A DNA stretch of 64,000 nucleotides, taken from contig NC_087071.1 of the NCBI RefSeq assembly GCF_963678635.1, positions 19,221,613 through 19,285,612 on the forward strand. The letters run 5' to 3'. The notes beneath the pieces were generated by a model that searched no databases, had not been told where the DNA came from, and saw only the letters and a program-made list of their open reading frames with translations. The DNA is from Symsagittifera roscoffensis (lineage: Eukaryota; Xenacoelomorpha; Acoela; Convolutidae). This document shows, in pieces, positions 34,691-47,354 of this stretch (positions are counted from its first letter, which is position 1; each line of letters starts with the position of its first letter). The position numbers and the translations under genes are program-made.

Positions 34691-36660
34691 CATCAGCCTG
34701 TAAGTATCTTTTCAAATTCAAATTACTGTTTTCATGAAAAAAACCTTGCATCGATTTGAGTACTGGCTTTTGTACTCTCATTTTTCGGCATCAGCCACAG
34801 AATTCCAATCTGGCTGGTAAATGATATGAATAATGTGAAGTACATTATTCAGCGGGCTTTTCGACACAACAAAAACCTGGTGACGACTGTTTGAGATAGA
34901 GAAGCTGAAGAAGAAAGCTTCAGAAGTTCAACAGCAATTGGACGGATACACGTACGAAAAAACTCTGCAGGTAGTGCCATCCCGACAAAAGAGACTCACA
35001 CTGTTACCGCTGCCAGGGGCAGCGCGCATAGATTTTTTTTTAGAAGTGGACAAAATCAGAAGTGGACAACCCATGACTTGGTAAGAGATTAACCATGTGT
35101 GAAATCTACTGAACGATGGAGATAATTTTAGCCACTTGAGAAAACCAAGCCCGAAACATTGTGTCAACAACATCGAAATCTTTCCATATGGGATTCAGAA
35201 AAAAATGCATAGTCATGTAAAGACTCAAAGCTGGGTCGGCGTTTGAATTTTCCAATATTTGGAAGATGTGCTTATCTTTTTATTGATTCGATAATTGATA
35301 ATTGAATCGTACTAAAAGTTCAGTTTTGAATAAGTAATTCAACTTTTGTTTATCAGGTTTGATTGTTTTGTAATCATTTAAGAAAGATGACGTGACAGTG
35401 GTTTACCACGGCAAAGTAGTCACCGAAATCAATACTGATCAGTACTGCCTCCAATCAGGAGTTCTTACTGAATACGTAACGGAAGATCCGGGTACTCTTA
35501 AGCGCGTGATCGAGGCTTCAATAGGGTACTATCATATTCGGAAAAGATGTTTGCCTGGGTCTTTTGGCGAACCACGCAAACCAGAAGAAAAACAAGGCCA
35601 AATTGAAGATAGTAGAAATTGTTCTTTCCTTCATAGTTGAACGAATAGTCATATCAAAAGCCAGGACAGACATTGTACCTTTCGCGCTTTTGGTGAATTA
35701 TGCCAACCAGAAGAAAAAACAAGGTCAATATGAAGATAGTAGCAGTGGTACTTTTCGTCATATGTGAAAGAATAGTCATATCAAAAGCGAGGGAGACATT
35801 GTACCTTTCGTACTTTACTGCGCTTTGACTGTGGAGACAGGGCTGCTGATGTGTTAAATTTGTTTTCCTACACTTTTCTATCTGTATGGTAGTGACGCCT
35901 AAGATATTGGAGTCATGAATATTTGAAATTGAAAAATTCTACAGTAGTTGCACATCTTCCATCCTCCCGGAGAATGCAAATCTTGAAAATAAGTTTTGTT
36001 CACTCGGCCAGAAGAAAACATCATGATATTGTCCAACCAAGAGCAAGGAATGTATCCTGAGAATTGTTAAAAAATTCTTGCGTTTTTGTTTTTAAGGAAA
36101 AAACCTTTTGCTGCTAGAAGATTTCCTGAAAAAAAGCTCCCCAAATTTTTTATCAATATCAAACGTACGGTGAAAACGGTGATTAAAAACGGACTAAATT
36201 AATGTCATATCCAAACGCTCGCAAAAGGCTACGATGAGTGTTTCTCTTTCTGATAGGATTTATTTTTCCGGATAAAATAGGGCTCGTCGAGTTGCTGCTG
36301 CTGCTGAAAGAAGCTGTGCAGATTCGTTTGAGACTCCTTAAGCTCCACTGCTGAAAACGATTTCAGGCAACTGATTTAGATTTTCTGAAACGTTGCTAAT
36401 AGTCGATTAAGCTGCACTACTTTCTCAATGGCTTAGATCGTTTGCTTTGGTGTCGTTTTTTTTTTGCTTTGGGAGTTTCTCCTTCCGATATTTCAAAAAG
36501 TGGGTAACTGAAATTTTGCTGGAAAACTTGTGATTCAATAAACCTGGCGTTATCCAAAACTACAGCGTCCTTTAATTGTTTGTGTTCTTAGACAAACTTA
36601 TTGTGACATCCATTTCTTTCTACTGGATGTTTCAGTTTGTTTCAGTTTTTGTTGCGGTTT
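34690..36660. repeat. X block, copy 2 (Xa 34690-35845, Xb 35845-36660)
   Basis: Direct repeat of 28480-30440 with few indels. Coding remnants recur: GKVVTEINTDQYCLQSG at 35410, the two FGEP/PEEKQGQ-type boxes at 35565 and 35700, and the Xb minus-strand frame. The left end joins a truncated P unit at 34690 exactly where the X sequence starts its gcctgtaagt donor-like word. Extra stops (for example at 35638) make it a pseudogene block. Confidence 0.85.
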
Positions 36661-36930
36661 TTAAAATTATTGTATTTCCTGCGAATCGCAGAGGAGCTAT
36701 CAGTAGGCCTTTACAGTCCTATCGAGGACAGTCCATTTGTATTATCTCCCCACATTCCAGACAGTGTTATTTTGCTGAGCGAAGCTGTTTTTTGCGACTC
36801 AAGGCCGTTTTTTGCGTCTAGAAATTTTACGTGGTACCACTATTGCAGCCAAACTTGGTCAGGTTGTGGTAGACCTGAAGCTGGAGGTCAAGTGAGTGCG
36901 TGTCATCACACACTATCATTGCCATGGCGC
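36661..36930. repeat. Y segment, copy 1
   Basis: Present at 48005-48275 and, truncated, at 46417-46466; deleted in X1/T1 (join near 30446). It is richer in GC than its surroundings. On the minus strand it carries most of a coding-like frame (36827-37045) with ARDCIRLGQFFSITFQFGAM, mostly conserved in the 48-kb copy. No domain is recognised. Confidence 0.6.
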
Positions 36931-39165
36931 CGAACTGAAAAGTGATTGAAAAAAACTGTCCCAATCTAATACAATCTCGGGCACCAATAACATCACCTGC
37001 AACAGTTGTTGTAGTTGGTCCGCCGCAACTTGAGCTACAGCTCATTAATTAAGACTTTAGTTGCGTTCAGTAATTATTCAAAAGCTCTTCGGATGTAGCT
37101 GAAGATCTGGGACTATCTACATGTTTCATTATTGTATCAGTTCGACTGATGAGATCCCTCTTAGTTTCTTCAAGTGTCGTAAGTGTTTGTGTTTGTAGGC
37201 GAGTGTGATAGTACACGTGTGTGCTGGTTTATGTGCGTAAACGTATGGGCGTGCGTTTGTATGCGTCTGCCTGCTCGTGTGTGGGCCTATATGTGCTTGA
37301 GTATGTTTTCAATCTGGTTGATTTTCATACGTTTCAGTGTTTGTACCTGCATTTGCGTCTGTGCCTATTAGCGAGTGGTAAGCGTCTAATGTGCATTAGT
37401 ATGTTTGGTTGAGTTTGTGAGATTGAGAGTATTTGTGTAATTCGGTATAGGTCCTTGTGCAGTTTTGTACGGTTGCAAGCGCGTAAATGTTTATACGTGC
37501 GTAATCGAGTGTGTGCGTTTGCATGAGTTTGTGTTATTGTAAGCTGTGTTGTGTGCGTATGTTAGGTTGTTTGTGTTCATGTGTAAGTGTGAGTCGGTGT
37601 TTGAGCGCAAAAAAGGTTTTTTTCTCATGAGTGCGTGTGTTTGTGTATGCGAGTGTCTGTGTGTGTCAATAAGTGAGTGTCTGTTTTCGAGCGCGCGGGG
37701 GCGTGTGTGTGAGCGTGGTTGCGTCTTACACGTGTGTGTGCATACATGCGTCTATGCGTGAGTGTCTGTATCCGTGTATGTGTGTGTATCTGACTCTGTG
37801 TGCGTGCGTGTATGTTTGCGTGTGTGCATGAGCCTATCAAAATCATAGTTGGTCAAAAATTTGTAATTTGCTTGTAATTTTTGTAATTTGGATTGTAATT
37901 TTTGTAATTTGTAATTTGGATTGTAATTTTTGATTGAAGATGCTTGCACAATTCGCGTGCAAACTTTAAAGGGTAATTAACTGAACTGCAGGTGACTGGT
38001 GTGCATCAATAATTACCCTTTTCCTATCATTTCTTCGAAAGATTGCATTTTGATAAAAGAGTTTTCAATCCTTGTTTTTCATAGCATAACTTCTTATGCA
38101 TCGTGTGAGATTGATGGTTGCAGAAGCAAATTTTCTTGTTCGTTCTAAATTTTTGTTTTCTGGAGGCTGCTACGGCTCTTCCTAATTTGTCCATATGCAT
38201 GCGTAAGTTGGTGTAACTGCTTGCGTGGGTGTGCACCCCTCTGGGTGAGTGTGTACGGCGCGTGTGTTTGTTTGTGTGGGTGAGCGAATGAGTGTGTGTA
38301 CGTGAGTCCATGAGCCGATCAAAGTCTTAGTCAGCTGAAAGTTTTCAATTTCAATTTTAATGAGTTAACTGACAATTCATTGGTTGCTAATTTGCTTTAG
38401 TTTTTTCATTTGTAAAACTGATGTGTGTGCGAGAGAGGGCTTGCATCAATATAAACTTCTTGCTCTCAAATAATTGGTTAAAAAAACAAATGTGTTTTAA
38501 TCTGCGAGCTGATTTATTGGTTTATCCAGGGTAGCGGATTTTATGTGAATCAATAGTTTGAGACAATTGTATTGTGTTTTGATTTATTAAAAAACTCTCA
38601 TTTCTTTTCAATTTTTCTATCGTTTTGAAAAATTTTAGTCAGAACGGGTTTTGACGCGCCCCAAGCTTCAGTCAAAACCTATTTTCAAAACCTATTTTCC
38701 CGGTCACGGATTTTTGTTAGATTAGACAACCTTCTTATTCAAGTAAAAATTTCTCAAAAAACATTGATTTAGCTGCGAAATAAATTGAATAAAATTCCCG
38801 TTGTTACTAAGTTTCACTGTAACGAATTATCTATTTATTAATGCGTCATGGCATCAAAAAAAACCGCGTCCTTGTTTTGTGTCAAACCTTAGCGGAAAGG
38901 TTCAAAATTTTCAATTTGGTAGTCCACGGCCTCCAATCAACTGCCCGACATTGCGATCACGTGTTTTAGCAATGAAATTGTCAGTTTTAGCCAGTAACTC
39001 TTTAAGTGATCTAGGTTTTTGAGAGAATTTGTACAGATACACTTAAAACAAAGCACACTATCTCTGATTAGTTACTTTCCTCCGTTCCGTTTTCTCAGAA
39101 TTAGTTAGTTGAGTACAGGACCTAGTCATTTCGTATGAATCTAGTGCTTGTTTACTGTGTTTTGT
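36931..39165. repeat. T block, copy 2
   Basis: TG-rich unit whose 5' part carries a specific shortened variant (tgagtatgttttcaatctgg at 37300) shared only with the 48.3-kb copy. The middle has an internal deletion near 38190. It includes a small attgtaatttttgtaattt tandem expansion at 37855-37935. Confidence 0.85.
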
Positions 39166-39345
39166 GAATTGTAAGCGGGTTCCGCATTAAAGGCGCTCTC
39201 TTTGTTCTTATTTGTTCTTTGGTTTTCTTTGAGCGTTCCGACAAAGTTTTTTTTTGTGTTTGAAGAGTCGTCTCTGGACTCCAGTGATCTGTGCGTAACA
39301 AAATGAGCACCTGAATAGTGCAAGGAATGTCCTCGTAATGATTGG
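39166..39345 (+). repeat. S-family repeat, array copy (T2 unit)
   Basis: gaattgtaagcgggttccgc to cctcgtaatgattgg; carries the insert attaaaggcgc that is shared with all later array copies but not with 33190-33365. Confidence 0.8.
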
Positions 39346-39544
39346 AAATAGCAAAAACAATTAATCACAAATAAATCCTTTTCTCAATTTTGCTGGCACT
39401 GACATAATGATTTGGTGAAATAGCTCAAGTTTTTAACAAAATTTTTGAAAAAATCAATGAGTTGGAATTTTCTTCAAGGTATAAGATTGTATCCACTTGG
39501 TTTTTTTCGCAATATATGTATCTGATTTGGGTTTTTTCCCATTA

Positions 39545-40182
39545 CAGCCCTCACACATGTTTAGTTCAGAAATAATTAAATAAGTAATCATCCTGACATA
39601 TAGGGCTTCCCACAGTTTGACACTTTGAAAAAAAATACTCTCGGCGGGCGGAAAGGTTCTCATTTTTGGACTTTGCCATAGTCGTTCATCGGAAACCTAA
39701 TCGGAGCCAGAAAACAAAAGATTCTGAGCCAGTGAACAAACAATTGTTTTTTAAATACAGCCCCCACCTCCCAGAAAAAAAATATACGATAAAAAAAATC
39801 CAGCTTTTTGATTTCTTCGAACAAATTTTCAAATGGAAAAATTAGAAAAACTGGTAAGAATACCAAATCGTTGTGAATCAGCAAGAAGACGGAAGATAAA
39901 ACATTTATAAGAAAATTCAAATTATATTTTAAGAACAGTTTGCACCAGTTTGAAGTGACGGGTTCTTTTTGCATTTCTGCAGCTCCAAAATCAATTTGTA
40001 GATCGATGATGAAGAAAATCCGCAGCTTCTAAACGAGTTTGCTATGTCAAATTCGGAAAAATATGTTCCTATTTTACTTGAAACAATTTCTGAGTGGCTC
40101 ATTGTTGTCTTCTTTTGCCTCACTGTCCAAGTATGGGTTGTTCAAATATTGTTTTTCCTGAATAGGCGCGGCGCTTCCCAGT
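39545..40182 (-). pseudogene. P unit, truncated (PolB fragment plus tail)
   Basis: 39545-39680 has the pre-YxDTDS piece (WEALYVRMITYL). 39680-40182 has only the non-PolB tail of the next unit (FLLIHNDLVFLPVFLIF, 39840-39900) and stops at cgcttcccagtcactta, where T3 begins. The same junction occurs at about 51600. Confidence 0.65.
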
Positions 40183-42190
40183 CACTTATTTGTTTGTGTT
40201 TGTAGACGAGTGTGATAGTACACGTGTGTGCTGGTTTATGTGCGTAAACGTATGGGCGTGCGTTTGCATATGTCCGCCAGCTCGTGTGTGGGCCTATATG
40301 TGCTTGAGTCTATCAAAGTATTCCTGTGGTACCGTATATTTTCAATCTGGTAGAGTTTCATATGCCTGCTTTTGCGTCTGTACCTATTAGAGAGTGGTAA
40401 GCGTCTATGTGCAATAGTATGTTTGATTGAGTTTGTGAGGTTGAGAGTGTGTGTGTAATTCGGTTTGCGCCCTTGTCCAGTTTTGTACGAGTGCAAGCGT
40501 GTAAATGTTTATACGTGCGTATTCGAGTGTGTGCGTTTGCATGAGTTGGTGTTATTGTATGCTGCCCTGTGTGCGTAAGTTAGGTTTTTTGTGTTCATGT
40601 GTAAGTGTGCGTCTGTGTTTGTGCGCGAAAAGTGTTTTTTTTCTTCTCATGAGTGCGTGTGTTTGTGTATGCGTGGTTGCATCTCAAGCGTGTGCGTGCA
40701 TGCATGCGTCTTTGCGTGAGTGTCTGTATTCGTGTATTTGTGTGTATCTGACTCTGTGTGCGTGCGTATATGTCTGCGTGTGTGCATGAGCCTATCAAAA
40801 TCATAGATGGTCAAAAATTTCGGATTGTAACTTTCGATTGAAGATGCTTGCACCATTCGCGTGCAAACTTTAAAGGGTAATTAACTGAACTGCAGGTGAC
40901 TGGTGGGCATCAATAATTACCCTTTTCCTATCTATTCTTCAAAAGATTGCATTTTGATGAAAGAGTTTTCAATCCTAGTTTTTCATAGCATAACTTCTTA
41001 TACATCGTGTGAGATTGATGGTTGCAGAAGCAAATTTTCTTGTTCGTTCGAAACTATTGTTTTCTGGAGGCTACTACGGCTCTTCTTAATTTGTCATTGC
41101 GTGTTTGTAAATATATTTTTCCGTGATTGTGTGCGCGATGGGTTTCTTTTGTGCGCGTGTGTGCTCTGTGCTTGTTTCTGCTTGTATGTGCGGTTATTTT
41201 CTTTTTTGCATATCCATATGCATGCCTAAGTTGTTGTAACTGCTTGGATGGGTGTGCACCCCTCTAGGTGAATTTGTAGGGCGCGTGTGTTTGTTTGTGT
41301 GGGTGAGCGTATGAGTGTGTGTACGTGAGTCCATGAGCCGATCGAAGTCTTAGTCAGGTGAAAGTTTTCAATTTCATTTTTAATGAGTTAAATGACAATT
41401 CATTGGTTGCTAATTTGCTTTAATTTTTTCATTTGTAAAACTGATATGTGTGTGATAGAGGGCTTGCATCAATATAAACTTCTTGTTCTCATATAACTGG
41501 TTAAAAAGATAAATGTGTTTTAATCTGCGAGCTGATTTATTGGTTTATCCAGGGTAGCGGATTTTATGTGAATCAATAGTTTGAGACTGTTTGTATGCTG
41601 TTTTTGATTTATTAAAAAACTGTCATTTCTTTTCAATTTTTCTATCGTTTTTAAAAGTTTTAGTCAGAACGGATTTTGACGCGCACCAAGCTTCAGTCAT
41701 ATGCTTCAAAACCTATTTTCCCGGTCGCGGATTTTTGTTAGATTAGACAACCTTCTTATTCAAGTAAAAATGTCTCAAAAAACATTGATTTAGCTGCGAA
41801 ATAAATTAAATAAAATTCCCGTTGTTACTAAGTTTCACTGTAAAACGAATTATCTATTTAGTAATGCGTCATGGCATCAAAAAAAAAACCCGCGTCCTTG
41901 TTTTGTGGCAAAACTTAGCGGAAAGGTTCGAAATTTTCAGTTTGGTAGTCCACGGCCTCCAATCAACTGCCCGACCTTGCGATCACGGGTTTTAGCAATG
42001 AAATCTTCAGTTTTAGCCAGTAACTTTTATGTGATCTAGGTTTTTGAGAGAAATTGTACAGATACAGTTAAAGCAAATCACACTATCTCTGATTAGTTAC
42101 TTTCCTCCGTTCCGTTTTCTCAGAATTAGTTAGTTGAGTACAGGACCTAGTCATTTCGTATGAATCTAGTGCTTGTTTACTGTGTTTTGT
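40183..42190. repeat. T block, copy 3
   Basis: Joins directly to the P tail at 40183. TG-rich tract 40190-40790, then the non-TG middle and the conserved end (41830-42060). Variant words (tattcctgtggtaccgtata) are shared with the 46.8-kb and 51.7-kb copies, which places these three in one subfamily. Confidence 0.85.
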
Positions 42191-42370
42191 GAATTGTAAG
42201 CGGGTTCCGCATTAAAGGTGCTCTCTTTGTTCTTATTTGTTCTTTGGTTTTGTTTGAGCGTTCCGACAAAGTTTTTTTTTGTGTTTGAAGAGTCGTCTCT
42301 GGATTCCAGAGATCTGCGCGTAACAAAATGAGCACCTGAATAGTGCAAGGATTGACCTCGTAATGATAGG
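42191..42370 (+). repeat. S-family repeat, array copy (T3 unit)
   Basis: gaattgtaagcgggttccgc to cctcgtaatgatagg, nearly identical to 39166-39345. Confidence 0.85.
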
Positions 42371-42574
42371 AAATAGCAAAAACAATTAATCACAAATATT
42401 TCCTTTTCTCAATTTTGCTGGCTGGCACCGACATAATGATTTAATAAAATAGCTCAAGTTTTTAACAAATTTTTTGAAAAAATCAATGAGTTGGAATTTT
42501 CTTCAGCGTATAAGATTGTATCGACTTGGTTTTTTTTGCATTATATGTATCTGATCTGGTTTTTTCCCAATACA

Positions 42575-44110
42575 GCTCTCACACATGTTTAGATCAGAAG
42601 TAATTAAATAAGTATTCATCCTGACATATAGGACTTCCCACAGTTTGACACTTTGAAAAAAAAAACTCTCAGCGGGCGGAAAGATTCTCATGTTCGGACT
42701 TTGCCATAGTCGTTCATCGGAAACCTCATCGGAGCCACCAAACAAAATATTCTGAGGCAGTGAGCATCACATTGTTTTTTAAATATACCCCCCCCCCCCA
42801 CCTTCCAGAAAAAAAATTTACGATAAAAAAATTCCAGCGTTTTGATTTCTTCGAACAAATTTTCAAATGAAAAAATTAGACAAACTAGTAAGAATACCAA
42901 ATCGTTGTGACCGGCAAGAAGACGGAAGATAAAAAGTTTATAAGAAAATTCAAATTATATTTTAACAACAATTTGCACCAGTTTGAAGTGACGGTTTTTT
43001 TTGCATTTCTGCAGCTCCAAAATAAATTCGTAGATCGATGGTTTAGAAAATCTGCAGCTTCTAAACGAGTTTGCTATGTCAAATTCGGAAAACTATGTTG
43101 CTCATTTTTACTTAAAACAATTTCTGAGTGGCTCATTGTTGACTCCTTTTGCCTCACTGTCTAAGTATGGTTTTTCAAATATTGTTTTTCCTGAATGGGT
43201 GCGGCGCTTCCCAGTCACTTATACATCTTTATCACTGTTGATTGAAGCTTTCTGCCACAACTTTTGATCAGGAGGTACGAAATTGACACAACTTTTGTTG
43301 TCACTTGACGATGCATCTGACCGGCTGGAGACATCATAGCTACACTTACTTGTGTCTTCAAACTACATATCATAGATTGGCTCATGCTTTTCTGGAAAGT
43401 CAGAGCTTTTTCGTAATGTCCGTAAGCCGATGATTGTTTGTCATCTTCCGCTTAATACCTTTGACTGTCGAAAACTGACCAGTATTTGTTGACTTCTTCA
43501 ACCGAAAAGATGCAGTTTTCAGTTATCATTGTTTTCATATCAGCTCGGATAGTCTTTTTTTATCAAACAGCACTGATTTGAAAAATTCATGCTGATAAGT
43601 GGTCTTCACTGCTCTGTTCACTCCCTTAGCACTTTCTTTGGTTTTTGAGTTTTCACCATTCTTGTAAGCAGTTGAATCAGCCTTAGGTTTTCAAAAAACA
43701 GCTTCTTTTATAATGCACCCATTCAACTCTTCTGAGATTTTGAGTGGTACCTTTCGGTTTAATTCATCATAGAGAAATTGGTTTATTGGATGAGAATTGA
43801 AATTCATGTTTTCTTTTAATTCCAACAAATCTCGATAAACATCTTGCGTTTTGATCTCATCGAACAACGAGCCTTTGTCCTTGTAGAGCACACGTGCTGT
43901 TGTGTCAAACTGTTGATTCTTTTTTACCAATGAAATTTGTTAAATGAGTAATCATCCCGGCATATAAGGCAAAAACACACTTTGACATTTTGAATGTAGT
44001 TAAATAAGTAATCATCCCGGCATATAGGGCTTTCCACATTTTGACATTTTGAAAAATTTGAAAAAAAATTCTCGACTGGCAGAAAGGATTTCATTTTCGA
44101 ACATTGTCAT
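42575..44110 (-). pseudogene. PolB fragment, P unit (43.9-kb copy)
   Basis: Read from 44110 down: SENEN-type start, then 43691-43930 with FDTTARVLYKDKGS, where the YxDTDS metal-binding box (43868-43885) has become YKDKGS, losing one catalytic Asp, followed by NGCIIKEAVF. The C-terminal region continues to about 43420 in several frames, then the unit's non-PolB tail and the next unit's truncated start (42575-42705). About 240 residues of PolB are represented. Not functional. Confidence 0.8.
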
Positions 44111-45385
44111 AGTCGTTCATCGGGACTTACTCGAAGCCGAAAACAAAAGATTATGAGTGCGTGAACTTTACATTGTTTTTTTATATACAATAACCCCCCT
44201 CCCCCTAGAAAAAAAAATTACGATAAAAAATTTGTTCGCCGATCGTTGTTAATCAGCAAGAAAACGGAAGATAACACACTTATAAGAAAATTCAAATTAT
44301 ATTTTAACAACAAATTGCACCAGTGTATCTTACATATATTTCAAATTTAAAATGACGGTTTCTTTTCCCATTTCTGCAGCCCGAAAATTAATTTATAGAT
44401 CGATGATACAAAAAAACCGCAGCTCCTAGCCGAGTTTGCAATGCATATACGAAAAACGATGTTGCTCATTTTAACTTGAAACATTTTCTGGTGCCTCATT
44501 CTCTATGTAAGGGTTTGTCAAATTTTGTTTTTCGTGAAGAGGCGCTTCCCACTCAATTATATCATCTTTATCACCGTTGACCGAAACTTTCTGCCCCAAT
44601 TTTCAATCGGGAGGTACAAAATTAGTAAAACTTTTGCTGCCACTTAACGATGCATCTGACCTGTTAGAGACACCATAGATACACAAACTTGTGTCTTCGA
44701 ACTGCATAGCATAGATTGGCTCATGCTTTTTTTTTTCTGGACAGTCTTCATTTCAGAGCTTTTTTGTAATGTCCGTAAGCCAATGATTGTATATCATCTT
44801 CCGCGTAATATCTTTAATTGTCGAAAAATGAACACAATTGTGTTGAGTTCAACCAAAAGGATGTGGTTTTCAGATATCATTGTTTTCATATCAGCTCGGA
44901 TAGTCTTTTTATCAAACGGCACTGATTTGAAAAGTTCATGATGAAGATTGGTCTTCACTGCTCTGTTCACTCACTTAGCATTTTGTTTGGTTTAAGAGTT
45001 TTCACCGTCCTTGTAAGCAATTGAATATGCCCTAGGTTTCAAAAAACAGCTTCTATTACAATGCACCCATTCAACTCGTATGAGAGTTTTACTGGTACCT
45101 TTCGTATCATTTCATCATAGAGAAATTGGTTTGTTGGATAAGAATTGAAATTCATGTGTTCTTTTAATTCAAACATATCTCCATAAACATCTTGAGTTTT
45201 GATCTCATCGAACAACGAGTCTTTGTCGTTGTAGAGCACACGTGATGTTGTGTCAAACTGTGGATTCCTTTTGTCGCAATGAAATCAGTTAAATGAGTAA
45301 TCATCCCGGCGTAAAGGGCTGCCCACATTTTGATATTTTGAAAAAAATTCTCGGCGGGCGGAAAGGTTTTCATTTTCGGACATTG
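44111..45385 (-). pseudogene. PolB fragment, P unit (45.2-kb copy)
   Basis: 45164-45373 is the upstream piece (NIKMWAALYAGMITHL) and 45039-45239 carries YNDKDS (45216-45233) and the NGCIVIEAVF stretch. The C-terminal part follows at 44720-45040 in a shifted frame, ending near a RYYAEDD-like box. Adjacent units lie about 1.3 kb away on each side, head to tail. Confidence 0.8.
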
Positions 45386-46416
45386 TCAAATTCGCTCATC
45401 GGGACTTACTCGAAGCCGAAAACAAAAGATTCTGAGTGAGTGAACATCACCTTGTTTTTTTATATACAACACCCCCACCCCTAGAAAAAAAATTACAACA
45501 AAAAAACCAGCGTTTTGATTTCTTTGAACAATTTTTCAAATATGAAGTTTAGTTCAACTGGTAAGAATACCTGTTGAATATACTTGTTGTTAATCATTAA
45601 GAAAACGGAAGATAAAACACTCATAAGAAAATTCAAGTTATATTTTAACAACAAATTGAACCAGTGTATCTTAAACATAATTCAAATTTAAAGTGACGGT
45701 TTCTTTTTCCATTTTTGCAGCCCGAAAAAAAATTTATGATGTAGAAAATCCGCAGTTCTTAAGCGAATTTGCAATGCATATTCGGAAAACTATGATGCCC
45801 AATTTTACTTGAAACAATTTTGAGTGGCTCATTGTTGACTTCTTCTGCCTCACTGTCTACATATTGGTTGTTGAAATTTTGTTTTTCCTGAATAGGCGCT
45901 TCCCAGTCAATTATATCATCTTCATCACTGTTGACTGAAACTTTCTAACCCAATTTTCAACCAAGAGGTACGAAATTGACACAATTTTCATTGTCAATTG
46001 ACGATGCATCTGACCGGTTAGAGACAACTTAGATACACACATTTGTGTCTTCGAACTGCATAGCATAGATTGGCTCATGCTTTTCTGGAAAGTCTTCATT
46101 TCAGAGCTTTTTTGTAATGTCCGTAAGCCAATGCTTTTATGTCGTCTTCCGCGTAATACCTTTGATTGTCAAAAAATGACCATAATTTTGTTGACTTCAA
46201 CCAAAAGGATGTGGTTATCAGTTATCGTTGTTTTCATATCAGCTCGTATAGTCTTTTTATCAAACAACACTGATTTGAAAAGTTCATGACGAAGAATGGT
46301 GTTCACCGATCTGTTCACTCCTTTAGCACTTTGTTTGGTTTTTGAGTTTTCACCGTCCTTGTAAGCAATTGAACAAGCCCTAGGTTTCAAAAAACAGCTT
46401 CCATTATAATGCACGA
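45386..46416 (-). pseudogene. PolB fragment, 5'-truncated P unit (46.2-kb copy)
   Basis: 46169-46447 reads the C-terminal region: PRACSIAYKDGENSKTKQSA, then NRSV and FDKKTIRADMKT. The upstream YxDTDS part is missing because the unit joins a Y-segment fragment at about 46416. The tail to 45386 matches the other units, including the FLPVELNFIFEKLFKEIKT stretch (45500-45580). Confidence 0.8.
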
Positions 46417-46987
46417 AGCCGCAGGTCAAAAGGGAGCTTGTCATCACACACTGTCATTGCCATGGCGCCGAACTGAAATGTGATTGAAAAAAACTGTCCC
46501 AATCTAATGCAATCTCGGGCACCAATATAATCACCTGCAACAGTTGTTGTAGTTGGTCCGCCGCAACTTGAGCTACAGCTCAATAATTAAGCCTTTAGTT
46601 GCGCTCATTAATTATTCAAAAGCTCTTTGGATGTAGCTCAAGATCTGAGACTCTCTACCTGTTTCATCTTTGTATCAGTTCGACTGATGAGATCCCTCTT
46701 AGTTTCTTCAAGTGTCGTAAGTGTTTGTGTTTGTAGGCGAGTGTGATAGTGCACGTGTGTGCTGGTTTATGTGGATAAACGTATGGGCGTGCGTTTGCAT
46801 GTGTCCGCCAGCTCGTCTATATGTGCTTGAGTCTATCAAAGTATTCCTGTGGTACCGTATATTTTCAATCTGGTAGAGTTTCATATGCCTGCTTTTGCGT
46901 CTGTACCTATTAGAGAGTGGTAAGCGTCTATGTGCAATGCTATGTTTGGTTGAGTTTGTGAGGTTGAGAGTGTGTGTGTAATTGGGT
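46417..46987. repeat. T block, copy 4 (5' part only, with Y end)
   Basis: 46417-46466 is the end of a Y segment; T sequence then runs to gtgtgtgtaattggg and stops where an unrelated GC-richer insert begins. A short internal deletion removed the cgtgtgtgggcc word present in other copies. Confidence 0.8.
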
Positions 46988-47354
46988 TCTGCTTCTTGTA
47001 CTCAGTGAGGGCTACATATAAGGGGCCAGCAGCCTCTAGCTCCTTTTCCTCTTGCCTTATCTCCGAAAGGTGCTCCGAAAGGTGCTCGATACTTCCTCGT
47101 GGCGAACTTCATTTCATCTTTCAAGGCTATGTGTCCTTCCTCCATAATCATTCTTCCATCGTCCCAAACCGGCAGCATGTTCTCCAAAACCGCTTGATCT
47201 AGCGTTCTCAAGATGTCCCGAACCTCGAACTTTAGAGGCATTGAGCCCCTCATCTTCTTTGCTTTCGTTGTCCATGAGTTTATCTTGATGTCACATGTGT
47301 GGAAGTAGACTGCTGCTGTATATCCGATAAACTCCCTCTGCTGTGTTTATTCAT
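46988..47354. other. Unique GC-richer insert between T4 and Xb3
   Basis: 367 bp with no second copy in the window, bounded by T sequence on the left and Xb sequence (cactcggccagaagaa) on the right. It contains an exact 12-bp tandem duplication (ctccgaaaggtg twice, 47075-47098) and the 114-codon minus-strand frame described separately. Confidence 0.75.
47002..47346 (-). CDS. 114-codon coding-like frame of unknown function (partial)
   Basis: Open from just after TAA 47347-47349 down to a stop near 47002. The first ATG in frame is at 47253. Composition is protein-like and unlike the array around it: FHTCDIKINSW, then KFEVRDILRTLDQAVLENML and WDDGRMIMEEGHIALKDEMK. The 12-bp tandem duplication adds RAPFGAPFG near the end without breaking the frame. 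I do not recognise the family. It may be a captured exon of a host or element gene; the flanking breakpoints cut it, so it is probably a fragment. Confidence 0.4.
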   Translation of the reverse strand, partial: TQQREFIGYTAAVYFHTCDIKINSWTTKAKKMRGSMPLKFEVRDILRTLDQAVLENMLPVWDDGRMIMEEGHIALKDEMKFATRKYRAPFGAPFGDKARGKGARGCWPLICSPH

